Assembly (NCBI GenBank): GCA_022824185.1
Contig: JAJEAU010000010.1
Location: 124,001 to 188,000 of the forward strand
Direction: 5' to 3'
DNA length: 64,000 nt
Source of the DNA: Dehalococcoidia bacterium
GTDB lineage: Bacteria; Chloroflexota; Dehalococcoidia; Lucifugimonadales; Lucifugimonadaceae
The position numbers and the translations under genes were made by a program. The notes under the pieces are model-generated. The model searched no databases. It was not told the origin of the DNA and worked only from the letters and a program-made list of their open reading frames with translations. Shown here piece by piece: positions 47,000 through 55,772 of this stretch (position 1 is the first letter of the stretch; each line of letters starts with the position of its first letter).

Positions 47000-47797
47000 C
47001 TAAACCGTCGCCGGTTGATTGATCCCGAACACCGCTCCTTGAGGATCCTGCAACACCGCGATGACCCCAATGTCGCCCATATTCTCAGGCCCGAACATCA
47101 CCTCCCCTCCCATCGACTTGGCGGCATCCACCGCCGCAGCCGCATCATCAACCGCGAAGTAGACCTCCCAATGCGGCGGGACCCGCATCTCAACCAGATT
47201 CGCAGGCATCGTCATGATCCCACCTTTTGGCTCACCTTCGACCGAGATTAGGTGATACGGCTCACCTTCCGGCGTCGGCATCCCGCTGTCACCAACTGTC
47301 ACCCCAAGCAGCCCGGAATAAAATTCACCCGCACGAGCTTGATCTTGGGTCAACAACTCGGCCCAAGTGATCGCACCATGCTCATCGCGCACCTCCGCTC
47401 CAATCTGACCGTTCGCCTGCCAGAAGTGAATAATCCCGCCGGTCGGATCCTGCACAATGCACATCCGACCCGCTGTGAACACGTCGAACGGCTCCATCAT
47501 CACACTCCCACCAAACTCCGGCACCCTCGCCGCGATCGCATCAACATCATCCACCGCGATGTAAATCTTCCAATGCGACGGCAACTCCATCTCAGCCTCT
47601 TCCGACACTTGTTGATACATCGCACCCGCAGCTAACCCTCCGATCCGAGCCATCGAGTACACCTGCCCATCACCCATCGGATTGTCCTGATAGTCCCAAC
47701 CGAACAATGTCGAGTAAAACCGCTTCGCAACATCAATATCCGTCGTCGAAAGATCAACCCACGACGGTGTCCCCTGCTTGTAGCTCTCTATCTTCAT
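47000..47797 (-). CDS. Two-domain VOC family protein, array member 3
   Basis: A 265-residue paralog starting MKIESYKQGTPSWVDLSTTDIDVAKRFYSTLFGW. Unit 2 starts AITWAELLTQDQARAGEFYSGLLGV. The end DPQGAVFGINQPATV has no metal Glu. A ribosome site AAAGGA is 6 bases before the ATG at 47797. Its closest relative by eye is member 4, with which it shares the TPSWVDLSTTD start. Confidence 0.88.
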   Translation of the reverse strand: MKIESYKQGTPSWVDLSTTDIDVAKRFYSTLFGWDYQDNPMGDGQVYSMARIGGLAAGAMYQQVSEEAEMELPSHWKIYIAVDDVDAIAARVPEFGGSVMMEPFDVFTAGRMCIVQDPTGGIIHFWQANGQIGAEVRDEHGAITWAELLTQDQARAGEFYSGLLGVTVGDSGMPTPEGEPYHLISVEGEPKGGIMTMPANLVEMRVPPHWEVYFAVDDAAAAVDAAKSMGGEVMFGPENMGDIGVIAVLQDPQGAVFGINQPATV

Positions 47798-47860
47798 CAC
47801 CGGTCCTTTCCTCGTAAACCGACAGACTGACAATCACGCAAGTCCGCCGACATTTACCAA

Positions 47861-48661
47861 CTAACCCGCTTCCGGTTCCTGTATGCCAAAAACCGCACCC
47901 TGAGGATCCATAAACACCGCAATCGTCCCCACCATCGGTATAACCTCAGGCCCAAACACCACTTGCCCGCCTTGCGCAGTCGCCGTCTCAACCACCGACT
48001 TCGCATCATCGACCCGGAAATAGGCTTCCCAATGCGCCGGAACGCCCCGATCGATCAGCTCCTGCGGCAGATCCATAATTCCGGCTGCCGGATAATCTCC
48101 CGCCATCAACATGTGGTAATCACCGCCCTCAGTCGTCGGCATCGCTTCCGTCTCGAGACCAACACCTAGCAGTTTGGTGAAAAACTCCTCAGCGCCAGCC
48201 TGATCCTCCGTCAGCAACTCCGCCCAGCAAAGCGCCCCGTGCTCCTCACGAACCCGCACCGGCGCACCTTCGCCCGGTTGCCAGAACTGCACGAATCCAC
48301 CGGAAGGGTCCTGCACCACGCACATCCGACCCGGCTGAGGCACATCAAACGGACCCGCAATCAGCTTCCCGCCCAAATCTTCAACCTTGCCAGCAACCTC
48401 ATCGACATCATCAACCGACACATAGACATTCCAGTGCGGAGGCGCACCCATCTCCTTCTCCTCGCCATGCTGCGTGAAGATCACGCCAGCGACACCGCCA
48501 TCAACCTTCGCCAAGGCGAACATCATCTCCGGACCCATCTGGTGGTCCTCATACGTCCACCCGAACAGCGAAGCGTAAAACTCCTTCGCCGCGGGAACAT
48601 CCGTTGTCGATAGATCCACCCAAGAAGGTGTCCCTTGCGGGTAACTCGTCTCTCTCGGCAT
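47861..48661 (-). CDS. Two-domain VOC family protein, array member 4
   Basis: A 266-residue paralog very close in plan to member 3 (GTPSWVDLSTTDVPAAKEFYASLFGW; ALCWAELLTEDQAGAEEFFTKLLGV; DPQGAVFGIQEPEAG). It is probably the product of the most recent duplication within the array. Function unknown. Confidence 0.88.
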   Translation of the reverse strand: MPRETSYPQGTPSWVDLSTTDVPAAKEFYASLFGWTYEDHQMGPEMMFALAKVDGGVAGVIFTQHGEEKEMGAPPHWNVYVSVDDVDEVAGKVEDLGGKLIAGPFDVPQPGRMCVVQDPSGGFVQFWQPGEGAPVRVREEHGALCWAELLTEDQAGAEEFFTKLLGVGLETEAMPTTEGGDYHMLMAGDYPAAGIMDLPQELIDRGVPAHWEAYFRVDDAKSVVETATAQGGQVVFGPEVIPMVGTIAVFMDPQGAVFGIQEPEAG

Positions 48662-48749
48662 CTATGTTGGCCTTTCTCGCCTAATTGTCCTTGGTACCGA
48701 ACCGTGCCGAACCGAAACTCGACATCCCTCTATTCAACTTAAATCCGCT

Positions 48750-49589
48750 CTACTCCATCGGTCGCAACGACATGATGCTGAACGTTGCGCCTTGCGGGTC
48801 GTTGATCACCGAAAACATCCCCGGCGGTATCTCCGTCGGTGGCACACACACCTCACCGCCTAACTCCGTTGCCTTAGCTGCTGATGCTCCACAATCCTCA
48901 ACTCGGAAATACGTCATGTAGTGCGAAGGCATATCCCCCCAGCTCTCGTCCATATCCATCATTCCGCCCCGGTCCGGCTCCAGACCAGGCACCTTCCACC
49001 AGTGATACTCGTACTCGATTTCTCCCTCCGCATCCTCGAAATCCGTCGGCGGTCGCGTCAAGTCCACGCGTTGATACCTCGACCCAAACACATGCCCCAC
49101 AAACTCGTTCAGCCCCTTAACATCCCGAGTGTAGTACTCGACCCAACAGACTCCCCCAACCTCCCAATACGCTTCGTTCTCAACGCCTTTATCCCCGCTC
49201 CAGACCACAAAAGGCGCACCTTCCGGCGTCATCAACAACGACTTCTTACCGCCGCTCGCCGGATCATCGCAAGCCGGCATGATCACCTTTCCACCCTTTT
49301 CCACTGCACGATTCATAGCCGCCTCAGCATCGTCCACCCAGAAGGCGTTGATCCACCGCAACGGCCCTTCCGGCAAAGGCATCCCATCTTGATACGTGTA
49401 GACTCCGCCGACCGTCTTACCGCCAACCGTCGCAACCGAATAGACACCCTCCGGACTCGACATCAAATCGTCCCACTCCCAACCGAGCAGTCCCGAATAA
49501 AAAGCCTTAGTAGCGTCAACATCCCGCGACGCCAAATCCCACCAAACCGGCGTCCCCTGAACGTGCCCTGAAGAATTAGCCAATTTCAA
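48750..49589 (-). CDS. Two-domain VOC family protein, array member 5
   Basis: A 279-residue paralog, the longest and most diverged of the array. Unit 1 starts GTPVWWDLASRDVDATKAFYSGLLGW; unit 2 starts GVCWVEYYTRDVKGLNEFVGHVFG and has an insert around residues 175–195 rich in acidic and aromatic residues. It ends DPQGATFSIMSLRPME. The array order and shared strand fit one transcript with members 1–4. Confidence 0.86.
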   Translation of the reverse strand: MKLANSSGHVQGTPVWWDLASRDVDATKAFYSGLLGWEWDDLMSSPEGVYSVATVGGKTVGGVYTYQDGMPLPEGPLRWINAFWVDDAEAAMNRAVEKGGKVIMPACDDPASGGKKSLLMTPEGAPFVVWSGDKGVENEAYWEVGGVCWVEYYTRDVKGLNEFVGHVFGSRYQRVDLTRPPTDFEDAEGEIEYEYHWWKVPGLEPDRGGMMDMDESWGDMPSHYMTYFRVEDCGASAAKATELGGEVCVPPTEIPPGMFSVINDPQGATFSIMSLRPME

Positions 49590-49716
49590 CTCCTGACTTC
49601 CTGATGCGACGGATCAACCACAAATTCAACCAACCGTTAATCCTAACCCGCACCAATCATCGCAGACCAACGAGATCCCGACCCAATCGGATCAACCATT
49701 GATCTACGCGCCCCAG

Positions 49717-50514
49717 CTAGCACCCCTGCCAAAAGCTGAAACCCATCCCCTGCGGATCACGAAACGCCGCAAATGATCCCGGCGGCACGTCTATCGCTCC
49801 CGTCACCTACTCGCCTCCCAACGACACCGCTTTCTCAACCGCAGCACCTACATCCTCAACCATGAAGTAAGTCACCCAACTGGCCGGGTTCGACTTATCC
49901 GGCAACTCCACGAAAGCGCAATGCTGATGTTCACCAACCGAATTCACCATTGTCAAACCGAAGTCCTCACCAGATCCATCCTCTCGCGGCATCCGAACCT
50001 CCTCGAATCCGCAACCAAATACAGCCGTGTAGAACTCCTTCGCCGACTCTAAATCTTGAGCGTGATACTCCACCCAACACACCGCACCAGGCTCTCCGAA
50101 CACTTCAGCCCCATACCCCCGCAAGCTCTGCCACAACCCGAATACCGCACCCTCATGCGTCGTCACCCGAGCCGTCACGCCCCAACCATCCGCATTGCTC
50201 GGACCCGACAAGACACTCCCACCGTTAGCCTCGATCCTCCGACACGCCTCCTCCGCGTCCTTCACATAAACGTGATTCCGCCAAACCCGAGCCGCGCTCT
50301 CCGGAAAATCCCCCTCTGCCTCGGGATGCAACCCAACAATGTTGGCATCATTCCTGATCGCCATCGAATAAACATTCCCACCCGACATCGGCACATCCGC
50401 CCACTCCCATCCAAACATCCGAGAATAAAACTCCTTCGCACCCTCAACATCCGGCGAAGCCAAATCAAACCAAATCGGCAAGCCTTCTAGCTCTGGCATT
50501 CGTGGATCGGCCAT
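49717..50514 (-). pseudogene. Two-domain VOC protein, array member 6, interrupted by an in-frame TAG
   Basis: The frame from the ATG at 50514 (MADPRMPELEGLPIWFDLASPDVEGAKEF) runs to a TAG at 49807–49809, giving 235 residues. In the same frame after the TAG the sequence continues VTGAIDVPPGSFAAFRDPQGMGFSF and WQGC, then a second stop (49717–49719). That tail is the missing last part of VOC unit 2, and the total of 264 sense codons equals the length of the paralogs. The simplest reading is one nonsense mutation; readthrough or a base-call error cannot be excluded. Ribosome site GAGGTG lies about 11 bases before the ATG. Confidence 0.82.
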
Positions 50515-50541
50515 TCTCAGTCCCACCTCAAGGCTCAAAAA

Positions 50542-51063
50542 CTACTGGTTCAGGCCCCTCATCATACCCCGCAGATACTCGATCTGCCCGAGATGCTCTG
50601 CCTCCTCACAAAGCAGGTGACCAAGAACCCATGCGTAGTTGATCGGATCGTAGCGAGGGTGGGTGATTTCGATGTCCAGATCTGCCTCCGTCATCTCATT
50701 GGCGAAATATTCGGTCGTGCCTGCGCGCACCGCCTCGTAATACTCCATGATCTTCGGCACATCAAACGCTGGCGTGGCCCTGATATCCTCCGCCGTCTGA
50801 CCAAATCCGTTGGTCGGCTCTTCCACACCCGTACGCTCTGCCCACCCATCGCGGTCCCAGATCGACTCCGAGTTCCTGAGCCGAACATTGATCCAGTTGT
50901 CCTCAACCCGAGCCATATGCCACACCATCCAGTCGATCGTGTTCGATTCGAGGGAAGGACGCCAATGCAGTTCGTCTTCGCTCAAACCATCCAACGCCCT
51001 CTTCAACTTTTCGAACGCCTCATTCAGACCAGAATCTATCGCTACCAAGAACGGTTGCATCAT
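50542..51063 (-). CDS. DinB family protein, tandem copy 1
   Basis: A 173-residue four-helix bundle of the DinB/YfiT type. Metal-type His residues appear in TIDWMVWHMARVEDNW and in LGHLLCEEAEHLGQIEYLRGMMRG. The family includes thiol-dependent enzymes and proteins of unknown role. The last four bases of its start region overlap the stop of copy 2, as the genes are coupled. Confidence 0.87.
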   Translation of the reverse strand: MMQPFLVAIDSGLNEAFEKLKRALDGLSEDELHWRPSLESNTIDWMVWHMARVEDNWINVRLRNSESIWDRDGWAERTGVEEPTNGFGQTAEDIRATPAFDVPKIMEYYEAVRAGTTEYFANEMTEADLDIEITHPRYDPINYAWVLGHLLCEEAEHLGQIEYLRGMMRGLNQ

Positions 51064-51578
51064 TGGTTCAATCCTCTCATCATTCCACGCAGATACTCGA
51101 TCTGCCCTAGGTGTTCACCTTCTTCGCACAGCAAGCGCCCCAAGACCTGAGCACCGGTCCAACCACGAAAGTTTGAATGTTCGATGACTCTGGTTAAATC
51201 ATCTTCCTGCATCTTGTTCGCGAAGTAGTCAGATGTAGCGTCTCGCACAGAGCCGTAGTATTCCAAAACCTTATCCACATCGATCCGGCCCATTTCACGG
51301 ATCTCACGCATCGTCATTCCCGCGCCCGCACCATCGTATGAGATGTTTAGTCGCCGACCCCAACCATCTCTATCCCAGATCGAACCGTGATTCTGAAGCA
51401 CGACGTTGATCAGGTTGTCCTCTACCCTCGCCATGTGCCACACCATCCAGTCGATGGGGTTTGCGTGTAGAGTCGGCTGCCAACTAAGCTCGTCCTCGGT
51501 CAAACTGTCCAAAGCGCGGTTCATCTTGTCGTAACACTCATTGACGCCGCTATTGATTGCCCTGATGAATGGTTGCAT
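51060..51578 (-). CDS. DinB family protein, tandem copy 2
   Basis: A 172-residue paralog starting MQPFIRAINSGVNECYDKMNRALD. The His pattern is PIDWMVWHMARVEDN and GRLLCEEGEHLGQIEYLRGMMRG, so one His of the pattern is replaced (GRLL for GHLL). I use the ATG at 51578 because it matches the start of copy 1; an ATG at 51599 would overlap copy 3. Confidence 0.85.
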   Translation of the reverse strand: MQPFIRAINSGVNECYDKMNRALDSLTEDELSWQPTLHANPIDWMVWHMARVEDNLINVVLQNHGSIWDRDGWGRRLNISYDGAGAGMTMREIREMGRIDVDKVLEYYGSVRDATSDYFANKMQEDDLTRVIEHSNFRGWTGAQVLGRLLCEEGEHLGQIEYLRGMMRGLNQ

Positions 51579-51591
51579 GACGATTCCCAAG

Positions 51592-52110
51592 CTATCCATC
51601 CAAACCCCGCATCATCCCTCTCAGATAAGCGATCTGCCCCAGGTGCTGCGCCTCTTCAACCAAGATGTGCCCCCAGACCCAAGCGCCGCTCACCGCAACC
51701 TTCCGACGCGGGTGATAAAACGTCCGATCCAAATCCTCAACTGGCATCGAATCCAGATGCGCCAGCGTCACCTCACGCGCCGCCCGATAGTATTCCATCA
51801 TCTCGTGGATATCCGTCTTCGGCATAGCCCTCATCTTCTCCGCCGTGTCCTCCCGACCGTAGTCATCGGCATCCATCCCAAATCGTTCGAACCATCGGTC
51901 CTTCACCCAGATATCATCGTCTTTCCGCAGCACCAGATTCACCCACCGATCCTCCACTCTCGCCATGTGCCAAACAATCCACTCGATGAAATTCGCATGG
52001 AGCGCCGGCTGATACCGCAACTCATCCTCGCTAAGCCCATCAAGAACCTTCTCGAGTCCCTCCATATACTCGATCAACCCGCTCCTGACCGCATCTCGAA
52101 AATCACTCAT
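51592..52110 (-). CDS. DinB family protein, tandem copy 3
   Basis: A 172-residue paralog: MSDFRDAVRSGLIEYMEGLEKVLDGLSEDEL, then EWIVWHMARVEDRWVN and GHILVEEAQHLGQIAYLRGMMRG. It is more diverged from copies 1 and 2 than they are from each other. It is located directly downstream of the mannonate-dehydratase pair. Confidence 0.87.
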   Translation of the reverse strand: MSDFRDAVRSGLIEYMEGLEKVLDGLSEDELRYQPALHANFIEWIVWHMARVEDRWVNLVLRKDDDIWVKDRWFERFGMDADDYGREDTAEKMRAMPKTDIHEMMEYYRAAREVTLAHLDSMPVEDLDRTFYHPRRKVAVSGAWVWGHILVEEAQHLGQIAYLRGMMRGLDG

Positions 52111-52155
52111 CGACTATCTCCTTCGCTTATCCCAGTCGTGGCCCATAGCACGACC

Positions 52156-53133
52156 TCAATCGTCGGCCGATCCCTTCGAAACCGCCTCGATCATCGCCTG
52201 TATATACCCATTCGCAAACGCCCTGCCCCGATGCCCCCACTGTGTATCCTCGAACGTTTGCGGAACGTGATCATCGATAAAAAACGAGTCGTATCCAACT
52301 TCGTGGTAGATCTGCATCGCCTTGTACATATCCACGTGTCCTGTGTTGATGAACTCCTCGTGGAACTTCGGCACCGTCCCCGAGACATTCCTGAAGTGCA
52401 CATACAGAATCTTCTTCCGCTCCCCGAAGTAACGAATCATCTCGTAGATCCCACCATCCGCCGCATCCTCCATCTCCGAAAACGTCCCCTGACAGAACTC
52501 GATCCCATTGCACGGCGAATCCACAATCTCGATCAACCGCTTGTACGACTCGAACGACCTGAACAGAAACGGGATACCGCCAAGTTTCTCGACCGGCGGA
52601 TCGCACGGGTGGATACCGCACCTGACCCCCGCTTCTTCAGCTACCGGTGTGATGATACGAATCCACTCCTCCAACCGTTCCCACATGCCGTCCTCATCGT
52701 AGTCCTCGCCATGAGTAACCGGGTACCTCTTCCCGTCTTCATGGTCATATGCCGTCGCAAGCGCTCCCCCGCGAATCAACTCCGGCTGGGTCCGCCACAC
52801 CTTCTGCGGCATCCAGCTATATCCGAAGATCGGGATACCGGCCGTGCCGATGTTCCGGATCGTCTCGATCATGTTCTCGATCTGTCGCTCCCGGTCGGGT
52901 CCGCCCAACACGATCTCGTCGTAGAAATGCGACGGCACATTCTCCAGAGCCGTGAGGCTCAACCCCTCGCTCTCAACCTGCAACCGTAGCTTCACCAGAT
53001 CGTTCACCGCCCACTTGCCGCCTGCTTCTGGCAACTTCGGCCTGTTCAACAACACGTCGGTCGCCCCAAACTGTGCCGCGAACCTCAGATACTCACGACC
53101 CGGAGTATCGAACTGACCAAATCCCGCGCGCAT
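52156..53133 (-). CDS. Mannonate dehydratase-like protein (UxuA family), copy A
   Basis: A 325-residue TIM-barrel protein of the UxuA family, whose members dehydrate D-mannonate to 2-keto-3-deoxygluconate. The family's metal-binding His, Cys, His and Asp appear in GIHPCDPP, IEFCQGTF, YVHFRNVSG and FIDDHVP. The first Asp of the typical HPDDPP motif is Cys here. It is shorter than typical UxuA (about 350–395 residues). The nearly identical C-terminal half in copy B indicates recent exchange. Confidence 0.85.
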   Translation of the reverse strand: MRAGFGQFDTPGREYLRFAAQFGATDVLLNRPKLPEAGGKWAVNDLVKLRLQVESEGLSLTALENVPSHFYDEIVLGGPDRERQIENMIETIRNIGTAGIPIFGYSWMPQKVWRTQPELIRGGALATAYDHEDGKRYPVTHGEDYDEDGMWERLEEWIRIITPVAEEAGVRCGIHPCDPPVEKLGGIPFLFRSFESYKRLIEIVDSPCNGIEFCQGTFSEMEDAADGGIYEMIRYFGERKKILYVHFRNVSGTVPKFHEEFINTGHVDMYKAMQIYHEVGYDSFFIDDHVPQTFEDTQWGHRGRAFANGYIQAMIEAVSKGSADD

Positions 53134-53163
53134 CGCGTATTCCCCAATCTTCCGGTAATCTCG

Positions 53164-54135
53164 CTACGCGGCCTGCTTCGTCACGGCCTCGATCATCGCC
53201 TGAATATACCCATTCGCAAACGCCCTGCCCCGATGCCCCCACTGCGTATCCTCGAACGTCTGCGGAACGTGATCATCGATGAAGAACGAGTCGTATCCAA
53301 CCTCGTTGTAGATCTGCATCGCCTTGTACATATCCACGTGCCCCGTGTTGATGAACTCCTCACGGAACTTCGGCACTGTCCCCGAGACATTCCTGAAATG
53401 CACATACAGGATCTTCTTCCGTTCTCCGAAGTACCGAATCATCTCGTAAATCCCACCATCCGCCGCATCCTCCATCTCCGAGAACGTCCCCTGGCAGAAC
53501 TCGATCCCATTGCACGGCGAGTCCACAATCTCGGTCAACCGCTTGTAAGACTCGAATGATCGGAACAGCTGCGGAATCCCTCCCAGCTTCTCCACTGGCG
53601 GATCGCATGGATGAATACCGCATCGCACTCCCGCCTCCTCGGCGACCGGCGTGATGATCCTGATCCACTCCTCCAACCGCTCCCACATCTCCTCTTCAGT
53701 GTGCTCCCGACCATGCGTATTCGCCATCTTCTGCGCTTCATCATTGTCGAACGCCGTCGCCAGCGCACCGCCTCTGATGATCGCCGGTGTCGTCCGCCAA
53801 ACATGCGAGGGCATCCAGTTATACCCAAAGATCGGAATCCCAGCCGCGCCGATGTTCCGCACCGTCTCGATCATGTTCTCAATCTGCCGCTCCCTGTTCG
53901 GACCGCCCAACATGATCTCCAGATAGAAATGCGTCGGCACATTCTCCAACGCCATCAACTTCAACCCCTCGCTCTCCACCTGCAACCGCAACTTCACCAG
54001 ATCATTGACCGCCCATTTGCCCCCCGCATCCGGCAACTGCGGAGTGTTCAACAAGACATCCTTCACCCCATACTGCGCAGCAAACCGCAGATACTCCCGG
54101 CTCGGAGTGTTAAATTGCCCAAATCCTGCTCGCAT
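53164..54135 (-). CDS. Mannonate dehydratase-like protein (UxuA family), copy B
   Basis: A 323-residue paralog of copy A, with the same metal-ligand motifs. From about residue 155 to the end the two proteins differ at only a few positions, while the first half differs at roughly a quarter of positions, including an acidic loop around residues 128–148. The copies thus may prefer different sugar acids but share one catalytic half. First gene of the minus-strand block. Confidence 0.85.
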   Translation of the reverse strand: MRAGFGQFNTPSREYLRFAAQYGVKDVLLNTPQLPDAGGKWAVNDLVKLRLQVESEGLKLMALENVPTHFYLEIMLGGPNRERQIENMIETVRNIGAAGIPIFGYNWMPSHVWRTTPAIIRGGALATAFDNDEAQKMANTHGREHTEEEMWERLEEWIRIITPVAEEAGVRCGIHPCDPPVEKLGGIPQLFRSFESYKRLTEIVDSPCNGIEFCQGTFSEMEDAADGGIYEMIRYFGERKKILYVHFRNVSGTVPKFREEFINTGHVDMYKAMQIYNEVGYDSFFIDDHVPQTFEDTQWGHRGRAFANGYIQAMIEAVTKQAA

Positions 54136-54190
54136 TCCAGACGCTCCTATCTCTCCGTTTACCTAGACATTTCGTGACTCGGGTTCAGCT

Positions 54191-54270
54191 CGTCATCACG
54201 GTTTATGACGTCATTCCGGGCCATCCCGTCATTCATGGCCATATCGTCATTCCCGCGCAGGCCGGAATCC
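54191..54270. repeat. 18-bp-period units starting CGTCAT, ending in a REP-like palindrome
   Basis: Units at 54191, 54209, 54227 and 54245 each start CGTCAT; the middle two share the frame CGTCATTC-x2-GGCCAT. The last unit contains a degenerate version of the palindrome seen at 43385 and 58587 (ATTCCCGC...GCCGGAAT, 54249–54268). It lies in the 255-base divergent gap before the flavodoxin gene; no gene is supported there. Confidence 0.6.
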
Positions 54271-54390
54271 GCTTGCCTGCCCAGAATTCGACTGATTGAA
54301 CTCTACATCCAATCCTCCTTGATTAGTGAAACATCATACGCCTCAACCTCGTTTATCGTTGATTCCCAAACCCGCCATTGACCTTCAACA

Positions 54391-54948
54391 TTGCCTCGAA
54401 TACTCGTAACCTACGGCACCAAGTACGGCTCCACCGCCGAGATAGCCACGCACATCGCCACCCGTTTCACTGCCGCCGACTTCGACACCGACACACTCGA
54501 AGCGAACCTCGGCATCGACGTCACCAAGTACGATGCCCTAATCGTCGGATCCCCCGTCTACGCCTCGCGCTGGCTCCCTGAACCAGCCCTGATCCTAATC
54601 GCCAACCACGAACGCATCCACGACATACCCGTCGCCCTATTCAGCGTGGGCATGATCGATGTCAAACATCCCGGCAAGCTCAGCGAGGAACACGACGCCT
54701 GGATCGAAAAAGCCTTCACCCGGGAAGAAATCAACCTCAACATCATCGCTACAACAACCTTCAACGGCGCATACCACCGACGCAACCTCCCTCTGTGGAT
54801 GCGAATAGTCGACTCGATCCTTCGGATCACCCCACATGGCGACTTCCGCCAGTGGGACGAAATAGAGAATTGGGCGGACGAGACTGTAATCACCTTGAGC
54901 GGACTACTCCAAGGCGAAGCCAGCGACGCCGAATCGCCAACATGCTGA
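54391..54948 (+). CDS. Flavodoxin-domain protein (HemG-like)
   Basis: A 185-residue flavodoxin-fold protein. The FMN phosphate loop is in ILVTYGTKYGSTAEIA, and the second FMN loop in ALIVGSPVYASRWLPE. The length and the LPLWMRIVDSILRIT tail resemble HemG-type protoporphyrinogen oxidases, but no heme gene is nearby. The start is TTG at 54391. The stop overlaps the TatD start. Confidence 0.82.
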   Translation: MPRILVTYGTKYGSTAEIATHIATRFTAADFDTDTLEANLGIDVTKYDALIVGSPVYASRWLPEPALILIANHERIHDIPVALFSVGMIDVKHPGKLSEEHDAWIEKAFTREEINLNIIATTTFNGAYHRRNLPLWMRIVDSILRITPHGDFRQWDEIENWADETVITLSGLLQGEASDAESPTC

Positions 54949-55700
54949 TCGACATCCATACCCACATCCAACAGCACGATCCGTCGGAAGTCGATGGCAT
55001 GCTGCAACGAGCGATCGATGCCGGCGTCTCGACGATCTTCGCTGCGGGCACCACGATCGAAGACTCGAAACGTGCCATCGCCCTCGCCGAAACATATCCC
55101 AACATCTACGCCGGGGTCGGAATCCATCCCGCCGATCTCGAAGCACCCATCACCACCGAGGACACCAACGCTCTAGACGAACTCGCCACCCACGATCGCG
55201 TGACAGTCATGAGCGAGATCGGCATCGACCACATGCCTAACAGTCCTGATCACCACTGGCAAGAAGAGGCCTTCGCCGCCCAAATCCAAATCGCCAAGAA
55301 CCACGACCTTCCAATCGTTTTCCACGTCCGCGAACATCTCGACGACCTTGGTCGTCTAGACGCTAGAACTTCCGCCCTATCGATTCTCGCCGACCTCGAT
55401 GCAGGACAACTCGGCGGCGCAGCCCATTACTTCCAAGGAAACTACGACTACGCTTGTAAAGTCCTCGACCTCGGCTTCAAAATCTCCTTCGCCAAACCAC
55501 TCCTACGCTCGCAAGAACTCCAAGACGTCGCAAAACGCATCCCCATCGATGCCATCGTCCTGGAAACCGATTCATATCCCCAACCGTTCAAAAAGAACCG
55601 CGCCCGTTGGACGGAGCCGAAAGACACTCGTCAAGTCGCCGAACGTGTTGCCCAACTCAAAAACATCCCGTTGGAGACATTGCACAACCGCTTCGTATGA
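54942..55700 (+). CDS. TatD family metal-dependent hydrolase
   Basis: A 252-residue amidohydrolase-fold protein. Metal ligands: HTH (residues 6–8, IDIHTHI), Glu in VMSEIGID, His in VFHVREH, His in AHYFQGNY, Asp in LETDSYP. TatD enzymes act as 3'-5' exonucleases in DNA repair. The ATG overlaps the flavodoxin stop by 7 bases, so they are coupled, though no functional link is known. Confidence 0.9.
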   Translation: MLIDIHTHIQQHDPSEVDGMLQRAIDAGVSTIFAAGTTIEDSKRAIALAETYPNIYAGVGIHPADLEAPITTEDTNALDELATHDRVTVMSEIGIDHMPNSPDHHWQEEAFAAQIQIAKNHDLPIVFHVREHLDDLGRLDARTSALSILADLDAGQLGGAAHYFQGNYDYACKVLDLGFKISFAKPLLRSQELQDVAKRIPIDAIVLETDSYPQPFKKNRARWTEPKDTRQVAERVAQLKNIPLETLHNRFV

Positions 55701-55772
55701 CCCGCCGCGCCGCTCCCAACGGCGACACTAGAATCGATTAGAACAGCCTGCAGACCTTCACGAACCTCACCA

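Noticed and set aside
51541..52989. Long open frame on the plus strand opposite the DinB and mannonate dehydratase genes
   Set aside because: Its translation is Arg/His/Pro-rich with no family resemblance, and it lies antisense to well-supported conserved genes; it is a codon-bias shadow.
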